Source: Pseudoips prasinana (lineage: Eukaryota; Arthropoda; Insecta; Lepidoptera; Nolidae). Taken from it: a DNA stretch of 64,000 bases. Numbering within the stretch: the first letter of the stretch is position 1; every line of letters begins with the position of its first letter. Made by a program: the position numbers and the translations under genes. This document shows positions 26,401 to 41,400 of this stretch, one piece after another. The stretch spans positions 16,684,001 to 16,748,000 of the forward strand of contig OX621263.1 of the NCBI GenBank assembly GCA_951640165.1, in the 5' to 3' direction. The notes under the pieces were generated by a model, which was given only the letters and a program-made list of their open reading frames with translations, was not told where the DNA came from and did no database searches.

Positions 26401-29400
26401 TATGCGATAAGACCGCCCATTGTACATTATAATTAATGTTTCATTGTTAAATGTTCTTTTATTTTTTGTGTACAATAAAGTGTATTTTATTTTTTCATTT
26501 TATTTATAGTAAAAATAAGTAGATGGTAATATTAATACGTGAATTGAACGTTTTAAGAGTGCATTTTTAGAAATCGTAGTAATGTTATTGGAAAAATCAA
26601 TTGCGGAGTGCAAGATTTTGCAAACATTTGCAGACGTTACTACCATCTTCAAGTATAAAAGGCCATGCCTTGGAATGGTTACGAGGTAAATATGGAAACA
26701 AATTAAAACCAGTTTTTGAAGTGAAAACTTCTTTAACGGCGATGTGCACTTTTTTTCATAATTATGTTATATTTTTTACAGCAGACTGCCTAACCAAATT
26801 TAGTTCTATTTTTAAAAGGTATTCCCACCATAGGAAAGGTTAAGCAATTATTATGAGTATTTACCGCCCAAAGGTGGGAAGTATCTTCCACTCGCTAGTC
26901 GCTACTCGGATCAAATAATCACTACTTTCTGAGTATGAGAAATGAAAAAATTGTTTTCACTTCTATCGGAGTTCCCTCAAGCCTGCCGCGGAAGTTTTAT
27001 ATTTTTTTTAAATACGTTATGGGTTATACATTACGTTCTAAATAACCTTATAAAATACTCCTTAATACCTTAAAATATATATGTCTGTGATATGTTTGTT
27101 TTGCAATAGAACATTAAGGCATTTTTTATACGAATGTACTTGAAATGGAATAAGGTACAAAAAGATTGAATCCTTATCAAATCATTGCAATAGCTGTTGC
27201 AGAATCTGTAAACAACATTGACGAAGAAAAACCGCAAAGCGGTTACATGAACACGCAACAGTAAACCATGGAAGTCAACGACCGGCGTCGGGGCCGCAAG
27301 CCCTGTATTCTAAATAGGTTATATGAACTGAGCAGAACGGTAGACAAGGACAGAGGTATAACAAAACGTTAGATGGAAATATGCTAAAACCGCTAGGTAT
27401 ACTGACTTTATGGCTATAACGCGCCAAATCTCACTGCAACTAGACTATAATTAAGAGTTGTATTGATTCAATTAAGCAATAATTCAACAACTTCTGTTTA
27501 ATTTATATTTTACTTATTCAACAGATGAATTTCTTAAATATAAATTTAAAAATTTGACATGTTAGATTGTTAGATTTTTTTAACCAGTATTTTTATCTAA
27601 TACCTACTCTTTTAATGTTTTCGCTTTATTATTTTGTATCGTCTTTTTGTGTTTGACATTTTATTTGTTTTAAATTATTTATATTATAGTTGACATTGTT
27701 TAAAATTTTTGCAAGACATATGATAGATATTATATTAAATAAATAATGTGGATTGTATGTTTTGTCGTGGTTTCAAGCACGTAAGGATAGACAACAAAAA
27801 AAAACTTAACATTTTACGTCCAAAAATTTTTATAATTGAATATTGTTTAAATACTACAATAAATAAAAGTTAGTAAGCTTTTAGTTTTAAATTTAGTACT
27901 ACTACTACTAGGATAGACAACAAAAAAAAAACTTTATATTTTAGGTCCAAAAATTTGTATAATTGAATATTGTTTAAATCCTTGAATAAATAAAAGTTAG
28001 TAAGCTTTTAGTTTTGAATTTAGTACTACTATATTAAAATTAAGAATTTAAGGCAATGAGCAGTTGGCTAGCGTAAAGGTTCTAAACCATGTAGCTTAAT
28101 TTTAGCGACTTATAACTGAGGACAGCCTTATGTGGTTCGGGAAATAAAAGAAAATGAAAACGAATGATTAAAGCCAAATTGCGTAGCATTACAAAATTAC
28201 AAAATTTCTGATTTTTTACGTGATAAAAGTGCTTGGGATAGAGTTGTTTTGATCTGACAAATGTAACAATAATTGTTACATTTTAAAATAAAAAACCGGC
28301 CAACTGCGAGTCGGACTGGCGGGTTCCGTAGCAGCAAGTATTTCAGTTGATTATATGACAGCAAATTGCGGTTTACGATTTATGACGTATTAAAAAGAAA
28401 CTACTTGCTAGATCTCGTTCCAACCAATTTTCGTAGTTAGTTTTCATGGTAATGTAGGGGAGGAATGGGCACTTTTTAACAATTTAATGCATAAAATTCA
28501 GATTTTATAGATAATCAACATTTAATGCCAATTCTAATTGCACCACACATTTGGATAGATATATTAGATACAACTTTCTTAAAATTATAATGAGCCTTAA
28601 CATTACGAGATAATTTCAAAAATTAAGTCCAACTGCCCAAACCTCCCTGCCGAAGGGAGGTTTGGACACCCCTGTGGGAGGCTTGGGCATGGCCATGGCC
28701 TATAAAACACTTTATATCCATAACAGAAAAATATAATAATATAATATTATAAATAAAAGTAAACAACAAATAAAACAAAATAATATCTTATCTTATCTAA
28801 GATAAGGGTACAACCCAGAAAGGTTTATCAAATGTGTACTTAGAGCTACGGTGTTTGGTTTTATTGCATATCCAGGCAATTTAGTTTTGATGTCTTCTAG
28901 TGGGACACTTGCTATATCATCTACTTTAGGAAAATAAGGTGTTTCTTATCTTACCCAGCCTCATAAATTTAATTGTAGTCATGGTATGACTAATATCTTT
29001 GATTCGGCCGACATAGTGCACAACAGTCTTTTTTGTATTAAATTTAACGTGCACAAAATCATACATTTGAATCATTATCACATAATCTTCATCTAACTCT
29101 TCTTCTGACGTTTCTCCAACAAATGATCCCTCAGAACTGTCAGCGAGTAAAACATTTTCTATATCACTATCACTACTGCTCATTTACCTTTTCTTTACTC
29201 TATTCGATGTTAGTTCTGGTGGAATCTAAATAATCTTCTCTTTCTAAATAATCTAACCTTCTCTCATATTTTTAAGAACCTTCTTTTCCTGCTTCTCTCT
29301 ACAGTTGCGAATTTAATCTAGGGATTTGATATGAATCAGCTGTTGTTTTTATTTTTGATCCTTTGGATACCTTTACATGATAATATGGCTCGTAATATCA

Positions 29401-32400
29401 AATCTTTAGGAATTTCCCGCCGCATACCTTTATTTTTGAATCTAATCGACATCTTTCTGTAATTAAAATTAATTGAAATAATATAATTAACGCAGGAAAT
29501 TAGAATTTAAATAAATCTTCCTATACTCAACATATAGCATTGGGCATGCCCAAACCTCCCTCACATCAGAATGTACATTGCTCCCTCTGTATACATTTTC
29601 GACATAAGTTACCGGTATTTGTTTTTGTTTAGGTATCTAAGCGTGAATTTCAGTTTAATTTATAAGTTAGTAAATAAAGAATAGATATACATATAAAAAT
29701 AGACAAACCTTTGGTTAGTTTTCTCTTTAACACGATCTCAAACCACCAAAAATATTCACTTTTACGACCGCATAACCTTTAAACGTGTCTGTGTTTAACA
29801 ACTGATAGAAATTACATATAGTCTATGGATGGAAAGTGTTGCCAGTCGGTAAAGTAAACTATCAAATTAGACAAAAATTTAAATCTGTGACCGGATCAGA
29901 ATAATAGGGGGGTCCCATGGTCCCATGCCCATGTCTCCCGTCCCTCCCCTACATCATATATATTTTTTTAGTTTTATCATTCTCTTATTTTAGAAGTCAC
30001 AGGGGGGGGGGGGCACTCATTTTACCACTTTGGAAGTGTCTCTCGCGCAAACTCTCAATATCATTCTTGAAGACCTATCCATAGACACCACATGTATGGA
30101 TAGGATGAAAAAAAAATTTTGAGTTTCAGTTCTATGTATGTGGACCCCCCAAAATTATTATTATTTTTCCATTTTTGTATAAAAATCTTAATGCGGTTCA
30201 CCGAATACATCTACTTACCCAGTTTCAACAGTACAGTTCTTATAGTTTCGGAAAAAAGTGGCTGTGATATACGGACGGACAGACGGACAGACAGACAAAC
30301 ATGACACATGACGAATCTATAAGGGTTCCGTTTTTTGCCATCTGGCTACGGAACCCTAAAAAGGATTCCTACTGAGTTTCCTGGCAGTGTTTCTCAGTAG
30401 CTGCCACGTCATGCACTGCACGGTAGGGTAAAAAAAAATGACGACTCCACATAAATGTAAGTTTGAATTTAATTTTGCTTTGCTCTCGATTTTTTTTTAT
30501 AATCTTGTAATTTTTTTAGAAAAACAGCCACCAAGGTTCTATCTATATTGCAAGCAGAATTCAAAATAATAACTGCACCAACGTTGCTGTTCATTACTCA
30601 TATTGTCACCCATTTCGAATTCGCCGAAATGGTATGACCTCGTAGATCGCGTACTGATAAACGAATATACCTGTAGATTTGTTTGTTTGTGTAACTGGTT
30701 ACAAGCGCTTCAAAGCGACGAAAAAAATATAAACAGGTGACTAGGTGGGTATTTAACGGCATGTGTGCATCCTATCTTATCAGAATTACTGTTTTAGTTA
30801 GTTCTATATTAAGAACTAACCTGGGGAACTACCGGATAATTCGCCGATCATCGTGATCAGCGTGGAACTAGATGAAGGTTAGAATTGACTAAATCATTCT
30901 TCGATATTATTGATCGAAGAAATCATTCGTACATCATCAATCAATCAGCTTCCATGAGCACATGTGACGTCATAAATGGTCCGGAATCGATTTACAACGT
31001 TGAAGGCAATTTTTAACCTTCATCTGTTTGAACGCCGATCACGATTTTTTTTCTTTTTTAAAAAAAGACAACGTCCGCCTTACGGAAATTTGTCCCTGTG
31101 TCGCGGGGTACTTTACAAACATATAATAGACGGACACAAATGACATCCAGACTCAGGACAACTATTTATGAGTCACACAAATAGTTGTACGGCGCGGGAC
31201 TCGAACCCGCGACACGAAGCGGCGAAGCGACTGTCTTAGCCGCTGCGCCACGCGTGCATTCAAAATTTATTTTTTAGTCAATTTATTCGTTTATTTCGAT
31301 ATATCGATTAAATTCCGGATACTGGTTCGGCGGTTGTCAAAAACCATAATTATATAATGTATGTTGGACAATCTTAATGGAGACTAACCAAATACTCAAC
31401 AATTATTAGCAATTATTATGTTCAAGTGGATGCGCAAACACATATTAGGTACCTCATTCTAATAAACAGTTGGAACGGTAATTCGACTCAATCTCTGCGC
31501 GTGATCACCATACCGCACCGCACGTGCCCGACAATTTAATGAGTTTTCAAAGCCATGGAGATGTAACATGTCTGAGAGTAACCTCCATGTCTTGGGCTCT
31601 TATTAGAAAAAGTAATATTTATAGAAAAAATCGGATGATAGGTTTGAACCTGCCCCGGGATCTTATGATATGCGGTTAACTTTTTTTTTTCACATCACGT
31701 GTACTGTAAGCCTTTTGTGTGTGACGGCAAACAATATCCACCAGCCACCATCCCCATTTCATCCCGTGGGGATGAAATGGGGTGTTCATACTTATACCCA
31801 TAAGTAGAAGGGAAAATAAAAGCTGGAATCATAGGCGTCAGGTTGCAAGCTTATCGGTTTTCTATAGGCAATTTCATGGAGAATGCGCTCAAGACCTCCA
31901 TGCACTTATCCCTCCTTCCCCCTTTTTTATCGGACTACTAGGCGTCGGGAGGGTTTTCGCCGCATTTTTGTTGACATCCCATTGTTCCGTACGAAGCGAT
32001 TTGCTTCCTCCTTTATCATACGCACGGCTAAGCAGTGGAACAACTTCCCGGATGACGTATTTCCAGACTCATACAACATGGGTTTATTCAAGGCTAGAGT
32101 GAACAGGCATCTTATGGGTACGCGCGGTCCATCTTCGACCACATCTTCACTTACCATCAGGTGAGATCGTGGTCAAGCGCAAACCCATTCAGCATAAAAA
32201 ATATATCTCCCAGAGAACGGGCAGCAGCGTTTCTCTGTGTACTATGACTATCATACTGCGAACGCAAACCCGTCTGCGAAGCGATCATGGCATATTCCTC
32301 TTAATGACAATGGACACTACTCCATCGTGGAATACTTTTGGGGACGCCTTTGTTCAATAGTGGACGACACTAGAGCGGACAAATTAGTCGGTTACCGACC

Positions 32401-35400
32401 AAATATAAATCTCTCATCCAGATTTCAATTTGACTAAGACATTATAATAAAAGGCCCCATTCACTAAACGCCTTTATGAGTAGCCGGCAAGTCTCAAAAA
32501 AGGCTCGACTGGCCGTGCACGATGGAGTGTTCGTGCATATAATGACAGTAATCGAGGCAAAAGACGTCGGCAAAGATCGTGGGAGATGGAAATCCGTTGT
32601 CTCTGCCTACCCCTCTGGGAAACAGGCGTGAGTCTATGTAATGTAATTATAATAAAAATTCCCTCATTCACAATTAACCTTGACTAATTGACGTATTCAA
32701 AAGGATTCTAAGTGTGTGCCAGGTCACTCAAGCGCACATCACATCCTCCACACTGGTTGGGACCAGTTAACTTGACGCCTCTGTGTACTATGACCATCAT
32801 ACTGCGATCGCAAACCCGTCTGCGAAGCGACCATGGTACCTATATTCTTAATGACAATAGACACATCTCCATTGTGGAAACCTTTTGTGGAGACCTTTGT
32901 TCAATGGTGGACGACACTAGAGCGGACAAATTAGTCGGTTACCGAACAAACACAAATCTCTCATCCAGATTTCAATTTACTAAGACATTATAATAAAAGG
33001 CGTTTAGTGCCCCATTTACTAAACGCCTTTATGAGTAGCCGGCAAGTCTCAAAGAAGGCTCGACTGGCCGTGCACGATGAAGTGTTAGTGCCAACTTTAA
33101 TGTATGGAAGTGAAAGATGAGTATGGCAGAAAAATAATGAAAATAATATAAATGCAGTGGAAATGAGAGCTCTGAGAAGTATGTGTGGTGTGACTGAGAG
33201 ACAGAATTCAAAATACTGATGTAAGAGAGTGTTGTGGTGTGAAAGAGGATGTAGTCACAAAGATTGAAAAAGGAATGCTGAGATGGTTTGGCCATTCAGA
33301 AAGGATGAATGCAAGAAGATTGACCAAAAAAGTATACCTAGCCTGTGCGCATGGAACAACCGGAAGGGGAAGACCTCGTCGAACATTCTCTGACCAAATC
33401 GGAGACGTTCTCAAGAAAGGGCAGGTCAGAAGTACCCTAAACCGGCGAGCATGTATGAAGAATATAATGACAGTAATCGAGGCAAAAGACGTGTGCAAAG
33501 ATCGTGACAGATGGAAATCCGTTGTCTCTGCCTACCCCTCTGGGCAACAGGCGTGAGTCTGTGCAATGTAATTATAATAAAAATTCCCTCATGCATAATT
33601 AACCTTCACTAATTGACGTATTCAAAAGGATTCTAAGTATGTGTCAGGTCACTCAAGCGCACATCACATCCTCCGCACTGGTTGGAACCAGTTAGCTTGA
33701 CGCTGAGCTATATATAGTACAATTTGGTAAATGGGTCGCTAACAGTACGGTAAGGATGTTTGGTATTATGTAATGTTGAGATGAAGATATATCGATACTT
33801 GAGGTGTTTGAGAGAACTGATGGACAGTCGCTGTTAAAGAAATTTCTGGCTCTTTGGGAATAGATATTGTCGACTGTTGGTCACCGTAGCCTAGTTGGTA
33901 GTGCTCTTGCCTACGAAGCTGGTGGTCCTGGGTTCGAATCCCGGTAAGTGCAAATATTTGTGTGATGAGCACGAATATTTGTTTCTGAGTCATGGATGTT
34001 TTCTATGTATATAAGTATTTATCTATAGTTTTAAGTATTTATATATAAGTATGTATATCGTCGCCTGGTACCCATAGTACAAGCTTTGCTTAATTTGGGG
34101 CTAGGATGATCTGTGTGACATTGTCCCGAGATTGTCCCGAGATGTCCCGAGAGATATAGGCCTCCCCCAAAGGTTAATATAATGTTGGCATAGACTACCT
34201 GTTAATTTGTTTGTAAAATTGTTGATCGTTTCATTTCTAAAAATCTGTTTTTGATTGCCATTTGTATTTTTGGATCATATTATGATGTTTTGTGCTTTTT
34301 GTGTTTTTCACATGTAGAAGTTCAAATGCATTTCTCTGAAATTGCCGCGGCAGCACATTGAAATATTTCGTACTGTGTTAAGATATCCAACTTTCTTACA
34401 TCTGCTTGGCATTTACAATTTTATGTATATTCGTTACAATGTTGTTCGCACGTACACTCAGGGGCACATTTAACCGTCCACTCATCTCGAACTGCTTAAC
34501 GTTTGTTTATGTTAACTTACGCTTTGCGTACTAGGCGTTACTTCTTAAGTGGGTATATCTGAAATAAATAAATCAATCATACCCGCGTTTTGTTTACTTT
34601 TGTGGTTTTTATTCAACAATAATCAGTTTAATCGTAATTTGACAGTCTCGCCCCATGTCTTATGTGACGGATACATTTGATTTAAAACGTTGTGATACCA
34701 TTTCTTCGAATAAAACCTAGGTATTGGCCTGCCGTGATTTCATTTACACCAAAAAAATGCCACTGGACGCAGCTGGGGCAGCTAGGGCTGTAGCACTTGC
34801 AGACGCTGGGTTTAGCCAGCGTCGGATTGGACGGATGCTTGGATATCCACGATCCACAATTCAAGATGCTATCCGGCGTTACAGAGAGACTGGTTCCTAC
34901 ACAAGAAGGCCAGGGCAAGGTCGTAGAAGGTGTACATCAGAGAGAGATGATCGTTACATCGTCTCGAACGTTCTTCGGAATCGGTTTACAACTGCTCCTG
35001 AGGCTCGTAACCGCTTGTTTGAGGTACGAAATGTAAGTGTGAGCCTAAGAACAATAAGAAGAAGGTTAGCTGAGAGGGATCTGAGAGCATTTCGACCAGT
35101 TCGAGTCCCAGCGCTGACCGCAACTCACAGAAGAGCGAGACTTGCATTTGCTCGAGAACATTTAAATTGGACTTCGGAACAATGGAAGGCAGTTCTCTTC
35201 TCGGATGAATCAAGAATAGCTTTACGAGGTCCTGATGGACGTCAGCGCGTGTATAGACGCCGTGGTGAAAGGTTTGCTGAATGTGCTGTGGTTGAAACAG
35301 TAGGCTACGAGGGAGGCTCTATAATGGTGTGGGGTGGCATTTGTTATGACGCCCGTACAGAATTGGTCATCTTCGATAGAGGCAGCGTTAATGCTCACAG

Positions 35401-38400
35401 GTACGTGACAGAAGTTTTAGAACCACACGTGATGCCTTTTGCGCCATTCATTGGCGATAATTTTGTTTTAATGCACGATAATGCTCGTGCACACACCGCG
35501 AGAATTGTCAGCGATTACTTGGACGCCGTCGATATTCAGCGATTACCATGGCCAGCTCGCAGTCCTGACCTGAACCCAATAGAGCATGTATGGGACAACC
35601 TAAAAAGACGAATTCGGGGTCGTACACCAGCTCCTACCACCATCAGTGAGCTAAAAACTGCAGCTGTTGAGGAGTGGCAGAACATTCCCCAAAGCGACAT
35701 CCAAGACATAATTGACGGGCTTTCTAATCGATTGCAGGAGGTCATTAGGGCCAGAGGAGGAAATACACATTATTAATCCGGTAATTTAGAGCACACTTTT
35801 TTTTTAAATTGACATTTTGCTAATTTTTATTTTTTGTAAGAATAGTGCATATTCAATTTTTTTTAAATTTTGTCTTAATTAAACCATTTCACATCATACA
35901 CATGTTTCATTTATTTTCGTGGAGGTTCACCCAATGTGACATTATAACAAAATTAATTAAATTACCATAGAGTTTTGAAGAAATCTACAAAATATAGGTG
36001 GCCGGTTAAATGTGCCCTTGAGTGTATATTGTTCGCATGCCCACAGCCTATCCATTTATAGACATACACCCGACATCCTAATGCACACCTCACTTAAACA
36101 CATTTGAATTTAATGACGGCAATAGTTTATATTGTCTCTTGACATTTGACTACTACGACCTGCCTCATTAGCCAAGCGGTAGCGTGTTCAACCGTAGATA
36201 ATGAGGTCCTGGGTTCAAATCCCGAGTCGGGCAAAAAAGTGATTTTGGGATGTTTCCGTAAAAAGAAATTTCTCAGTATGAGCCCGAAGACTGGGAGTAA
36301 AGCCGTCGGTCCTGTACCTACCTGACCTCTTTCCGGTCGTGTCGCTAGTCGTCCCATCGGATCATGAGAGTGATGGAATAGAAATTGCCCCTGTTTGCGC
36401 ACTTGTGTCCTATAATATGTAGTGACTCCATTGAGACTGACCTCCGAGGTCGAAATTCAACCTGGACGACATTATTTCGACCAACATTATACAGTAGGTA
36501 TACACCTCTCTTCCTGATACACACCAATTTGACATATTAAATTAAATTACTACTACAATTTATTTTTCTTTTGATATTACAACTCCAACAAAGTTAAACC
36601 CTCTGGAACTACAATACCTGATACTTATACAATCACACTAATATTATAAAGGCGAAAGTTTGTGAGTGTGTATGTTTGTTACTTCTTCACGTCTAAACGG
36701 CTGGAGTGATTTTAATTAAAATTTGGTATGGAGTTAGCTGATACCCTAGATTAACACATATGCTATAAACTATTAAAGTATAACGCGGGTAAAACCACAG
36801 CCACAGCTAGTAACTGACAAAAAGACAAAGACAAGCTTTTCAGTATAAACTAACAAAAACAATAAGTAGCTATTATCCCATCATCGAATAAAGTAGCGTG
36901 TAGTAGCTGCAGTTGCGTCATTTCGAGAGAAACCAATTAATATTGCAACACGCTATAGTCAACGAAGAATATCCCAGGGTTATATCTATTCATATGCGAA
37001 GTAACGATTAAATCTGATGGATAACTATGAGAGGACTAAGTAGATAAATTCAGATCATTCGTACGAGAATAAACAGAGAAGAGGATGCACAGAAACTTAT
37101 AAAACTTTTCCTCTTAGAAAGACATGATGACGATGGGGCTTGAATTATAAAACCAACCGCACTTGCTCGAAATCCGAACATTAAGGTTCTATATTTTAGG
37201 GTCTTTATACGATTTTTTTGAAAACGTTTACATAGGACGCTCGCACACACAAACAAACAAACACACACAGACACATACACATACGGACACGGCCATTTGA
37301 TCGCTTTCAACAAAGTCACATGATATTTTGTAATTTGTAGTAATATTGTTAGAATTAGTGTTGAAGCACGTACCTGTGATACTTTGATTATGAACAACTG
37401 TTTTGGAAGAGTGAAGTCTAACACAGGCATTATATGCTTAAAAGAAGGCTTCCGATACTTGTAATATTATTTTAGAATGTTTGAAGCTAATAAATTATTA
37501 CATTATTATTATAGGAAAAAGAATAGAGCGGTTTTTAGGGTATTCCCGGCAATATTTCTAATTTTCTCACCTTTTAAACCTACCCTAGACCTCCACGAAC
37601 ATTTCAAGACCAAGATAAAACAAATCCGTTCAGCCGTTCTCGACTTTTAGCGAGACTAACGAACACAATTGCTTTTATATATATAGATCAATATGGAAGT
37701 ATGTTTATTCGGTGGAGTTGATAAACAAAACGTCTAAACTTAATTAAATATATGAGTTCTAGTTCAACTCTGTTCTAGTGGCACCACAAATAGAAAGTGA
37801 TATAATAAATACTCGTATATCAATTTCCTAACCCCGGTTCCTATTCTAGGTTATTTCTGACCAAGTACCTCATACACCCTTAAACTTTCACGCATCATAA
37901 AATTATACATATACCTGTTAACATTGTTGTATAAATAGAATCTTAATTAAACAAATGCCAACCCAGATCCCGATATACGGTCCACTAAACCAACCAGCAA
38001 TAGATTTAGCAATGAAAACAATCTCTGGTTAGATCCTATAAAAAAAAGTAGGCATGTGCATTGCATTGTTAAGCCACAAATAAAACTCCCACGAGAAGGG
38101 AACAGCAGTCCTGAATGTCGAATGGTTAACTAATTACACCAATTAGGGCCCGGAATAGCGCAACGGGAATTCTAAATTGAACGCTCTATTCTCGTAACGG
38201 TAGTGATGGGATAAACTACATCGATACATTTTCCGGTATTTACCGGTTTATGAAAGCATTACACCATAGATTTTGTCTATAGACAATTTATAAAATAATA
38301 ACAAAATAATATATACTCCATGGTATTGTTATACAGAACCGACTTCTACTTTTTATTATGGCAAACGATTTGAACTAAATTTATTTAAATACAAGCTGCG

Positions 38401-41400
38401 CCCTGCGGTTGCACCCGCGTTAAAGTAGATTTGGCGTAAAAGAGTAACAAACATACATACATACATACGAGTACATCTATGGTCACAAACTTTAGCATTT
38501 ATAATATTAGTAGAATGTGTACCTCTAGCGGTTGACACTTATCGTCATATTTTGGACAATTCACACAATATCTTTATAAATTTTAGCCTATGTGTTATTC
38601 TGATGTATAAGCTATATTATTGTAAAGTTCCATTAAAATATATTCAGTATTTTTTACGTGAAAGAGTAACAAACATCCATGCATACTTACAAACTTTAGC
38701 GTTTATAATATTAGTTTTAGGGGAGACATTTGTCCTGCTGTGGACATCCTTCTATTGAAATATGGTAGTAAGACTACAAAAGCACAAACTAAGAAACCTA
38801 CGAGTAGAGAAGAGTGCTCTGTAATTTATGATTAAAAAGGAACTATTGTTCAATTCAAATGGAGGTCCATTCTAATTATAGCTAATAGGGCTATGCTTGC
38901 AATTATAAGTACAGACGAGAGAAGTGGATATCTGTTTCATTGGATACACTTTGAAATTACTTAAATTATTCAAAGCAACTGACGACTTCCAGTAAATAAA
39001 TTATTGGCCTCTCTGTGCTTCAAACGGACGAATTCTTAAAAACCAGATATTGTCCTTTTTTTAGACTCCATATAGTGATTTGGATTAGACAGTATATTTT
39101 TCATAAGATGGCTACACTTCACCAGTGTAAGGTTAAAAAAAAATACCAATTCACAATCACAATTCTACTGTCTTATCTAATCTCTCGATGCTTTCACTGG
39201 TCCGAGGTTAAGCAACTAGGCTCGAGGTCAATCCGTAGATGGGTGACCGCCAAAGTTGTTTAATTTCTGAGCGTCTCCGTGCTTCGGTGGCACGTTAAAC
39301 TGTCGGTCCCGGTTGTAGTCATTAGACATCAGTCGTTAAGCCATGTCAGAGGCCTACTGGGCGGCTTGAACAGCTCTGACACTAGGGTAACCACTGCCCA
39401 TACGATAAGTAAGTATCTAATATATAAAAATGTAATTAAACTTTAATTTTACACTATAAGTGCAAAAATTTGTGAATATGGGATGTATGGATGTTTGTCA
39501 CTCTTTCTCGCAAAAACTGCGGAACGGATTTTGATGAAACATTGTAGTAATATGATTTTAATCATAAGCAGTTGGCCTAGGCTCTTGAGTGAAGTGTCTA
39601 CCCGATCAAATGTAAGATTTCCTACTATTTTTTAACGACAAGTTTTCTTCCATTAATAAATTTAAAACATCAATATCAGTCCGATACCCTATATGGACTT
39701 TTGGAGTCATGGGCATAGCAGCGCAGGCGCAATAAATGGCCTCAATCCAACCACAACCAGTTTCCTTTAAGAGGTTAACTTAATTTATTACTATGTAGTT
39801 CAATTAAATGCACTCACATGACCATTCGTCAGCCATTGCTCTAAATACCTCGTACGGGACAATCACGGGTCATAAGTGGTATTAATCATTTGTTGTTGAT
39901 GTAGACGGAATGGCGCTGTATATTAACTATAACCAACTAGAATATAATAGAACACTCTTTATTTTTATGTATACCATAAAAATAAATATGACAAGAGATT
40001 ATACAAGGTATGCTGAGATGGTTTGGCCATTTAGATAGGATGAATGAAAGAAGATTGACAAAAGAAGTATACGTGGCCTGTGTGAATGGTACAACCGGAA
40101 GGGGAAGACGTCGTAGAACATTCTCTGATCAAATCGGAGACGTACTCAAGAAAGGTCAGGTCAGAAGTACCCTAAACCGGCGAGCATGTATGAAGAATAT
40201 AATGTCAGTAAACGAAGCGAAAGAGGTGTGCAAGGATCGTGACAAATGGAAGTCCATTGTCTCTGCCTACCCCTCTGGGTAACAGGCGTGAGTCTATGTA
40301 TGTATGTATGTATTATACAGGGTGACCGAGGAATTGACGTTCAAACGCTGATAATTCTATGATTTGGTGGTTTTTGATACTTTGAAAATTTATGAGTCTT
40401 GAGGTCAAACCTTAATTTTGAACTTTCGAATAAATTCCAAGTCAGTTCAGCATTGATGAGATAAACCATACTTTTTAGGGTGTTAGGTTAAACCGTGCTA
40501 ATTAGTTATCACAAAAAAAACTGAACCAGAAATGTTCAACAGAACGAGAAAAAAATCTAAAACTGATGTTAGGTGAATTTTCGAAAAAAATCATTAAAAA
40601 AATTCTATCTCGAAAACTACGCAAAATCGTAGAACATACATGGGGGTGATTCGGATACTCCTCATCATAAAGTATCTAAATTTTGCGTTTGAACGTCAAC
40701 TCCTCGGCCAGCCTGTATAAACAAGTTGTACAAAACGACGGTCGACGGTCACCGTAGCCAAGTTGGTAGTGCTCCTGCCTAAGAAGCTGGTGGTCCTGGG
40801 TTCGAATCCCGGTAAGTACAAATATTTGTGTGATGAGCACGAATATTTGTTTCTGAGTCATGGATGTTTTCTATGTATATAAGTATTTATCTATCTATAT
40901 AAGTATGTATATCGTCGCCTGGTACCCATAGTACAAGCTTTGCTTAGTTTGGGGCTAGGATGATCTGTGTGACATTATCCCTAGATATTATATCTCACTT
41001 GTTTATTACCAATATTATTTACAAGATATCATACAAGAGTATTTTAACAAAAATACAACTAATACAATATATGGGCTACATGGAGAGAAATTTCCGCACA
41101 ATCCTGGCATTCGCCAGCAGAACCGCCTTCTGCATGTAACTCTCCAGCCAGATATCAAGCCCTAAACTATAAGTAACTATTATTATTATAAAAGGCGGTC
41201 TTATCGCATACAGCTATCTCTTTCGACCAAACGTTAGGATAGATAGGAGCTGAACAATAACTAATAGCAGTAGGCGTGCAACAAAAGATAAACCACAATT
41301 GTGGTATATCCATAATTTAATTTTACCTACTACTCCTACAGTTGAAATATCAGCGCTACAGTAATAATAATAATATCTAGGGACAATATCACACAGATCA

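Noticed and set aside
33881..33950. Possible real tRNA genes (TAGCCTAGTTGG...GGGTTCGAATCCC and similar heads elsewhere)
   Set aside because: The same heads recur joined to SINE bodies and (ATT)n tails, and the acceptor stems do not pair. They are SINE promoters.
39185..39260. 5S rRNA gene
   Set aside because: Only blocks of 5S remain and they run into a repeat body with no 5S terminator.
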